A DNA stretch of 64,000 bases from JAAXHH01 sp965225915 (lineage in GTDB: Bacteria; JAAXHH01). Below the pieces are notes generated by a model, which made no database searches, was not told the DNA's origin, and worked only from the letters and a program-made list of their open reading frames with translations. Shown in pieces: positions 61,739 to 64,000 of this stretch. Made by a program: the position numbers and the translations under genes. The stretch's first letter is position 1. The number at the start of each line of letters is the position of its first letter. Location: positions 806,001-870,000 of the forward strand of contig OZ245326.1 in the NCBI GenBank assembly GCA_965225915.1, written 5' to 3'.

Positions 61739-62152
61739 ATGAGACAGTCAACCCTTTACCCTCTGCGGAACCTGCAAACCGAACTGGACACCATGTTCCA
61801 GCATTTCCCGTTCCAGGCCGGGATCTCGTCCCGTTGGTCGCCCCGCGTGAACACCCACGAAACGGAAGACGCCTACCTTGTCGCTGTCGACCTGCCGGGT
61901 GTCTCTACAGAAGACGTGACCATCAGCCTGGACAAGGGCGTCCTGACCGTACGCGGCGAGCGCAAGAGTCCCTTCGGTCTCAACGGCGAAGCGAAGCCAC
62001 AGGCCAACGGCAAGTTCGAGCACTCTTTATCCGTGCCCGACGCGGTGGATACCGAGGCGATCGACGCGACGTACAAGGACGGCGTCATGACGATCACGCT
62101 GCGGAAGTCGAAGCAAGCGCAGCCCAGGCAGATTCCGATCACCGTCGCTTAA
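61739..62152 (+). CDS. Hsp20 family small heat-shock protein
   Basis: 137 residues starting at ATG 61739 (AAGGAG eight bases upstream). The alpha-crystallin domain covers most of the protein: RVNTHETEDAYLVAVDLPGV, then ISLDKGVLTVRGERKSP, and GVMTITLRKSKQ; the C-terminal RQIPITVA carries the IxI-type tail. It holds unfolded proteins for DnaK, which is encoded 104 bases downstream. Confidence 0.93.
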   Translation: MRQSTLYPLRNLQTELDTMFQHFPFQAGISSRWSPRVNTHETEDAYLVAVDLPGVSTEDVTISLDKGVLTVRGERKSPFGLNGEAKPQANGKFEHSLSVPDAVDTEAIDATYKDGVMTITLRKSKQAQPRQIPITVA

Positions 62153-62255
62153 TCCAGGGGCGGGCATGGCCCGCCTCTTCACAGGAGCGGACTATGCCGC
62201 CTCTTCACAGGGGCGGGCATGGCTCGCTTTTTCATAACTTAGGAGTAATGAACAC

Positions 62256-64000
<1,745 letters not shown>

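Overview
The window is about 64 kb of GC-rich bacterial chromosome, gene-dense on both strands with short intergenic gaps. No rRNA or marker gene fixes the species. The gene content fits an uncultured member of the FCB superphylum, with Latescibacterota-like or Poribacteria-like bacteria as the best guess. The reasons are a short primary sigma factor without region 1.1 as in Bacteroidetes relatives, two phytanoyl-CoA dioxygenase family genes, many solute-uptake and amidohydrolase genes, and corrinoid methyl-transfer genes. This placement is inference.

Left part (1-17.9 kb): the 3' end of a ketopantoate reductase gene is followed by a six-gene plus-strand operon (812-6975). It encodes a homocysteine methyltransferase-like protein, a small PF13769-like protein, an unknown 212-residue protein, a UroD/MtaA-type methyltransferase, a corrinoid protein and a RACo-type corrinoid-reactivating ATPase, a nearly complete cobalamin-dependent demethylation module. 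Next come a GNAT gene broken by one in-frame stop, divergent hicAB and mazEF toxin-antitoxin pairs, two oxidoreductases, a DHDPS-family/amidohydrolase pair, purN, a beta-propeller lactonase, a DUF4382 lipoprotein, and a membrane protein overlapping a winged-helix regulator.

Middle (18.2-31.8 kb): a genomic island of about 13.5 kb sits in the 3' end of tRNA-Ser(TGA). It is bounded by an exact 27-bp direct repeat (18252-18278 and 31706-31732). Inside are a decayed tyrosine integrase, an intact single-chain two-component protein (GAF-PAS-HisKA-HATPase-REC-OmpR wHTH), a lipoprotein gene with 12 tandem extracellular repeats and three frameshifts, a small lipoprotein, three decayed IS3-family elements and the tail of a secreted metallopeptidase cut at its zinc site by an IS. 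The island separates two formerly adjacent tRNA-Ser genes, so tRNA-Ser(GCT) now lies just outside its right edge.

Right part (31.9-64 kb): core genes gltX, uvrB, rpoD-like, hsp20, dnaK, amt-glnB and tpx are mixed with two ABC import systems: an Fe(III)-type AfuABC-like operon with an MFS gene, and a carbohydrate-type system with a Tat lipoprotein binding protein. Other genes encode a DUF3566 protein, an SRPBCC protein, a nine-residue-repeat membrane protein, YqeC, rhomboid, an SDR lacking its catalytic lysine, a MORN-like/zinc-ribbon protein, two phytanoyl-CoA dioxygenases, a SAM methyltransferase, a metal-dependent hydrolase, a GSAM-like aminotransferase and a secreted thioredoxin-fold protein. 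A sequence matching the sigma-54 promoter consensus lies upstream of hsp20-dnaK.
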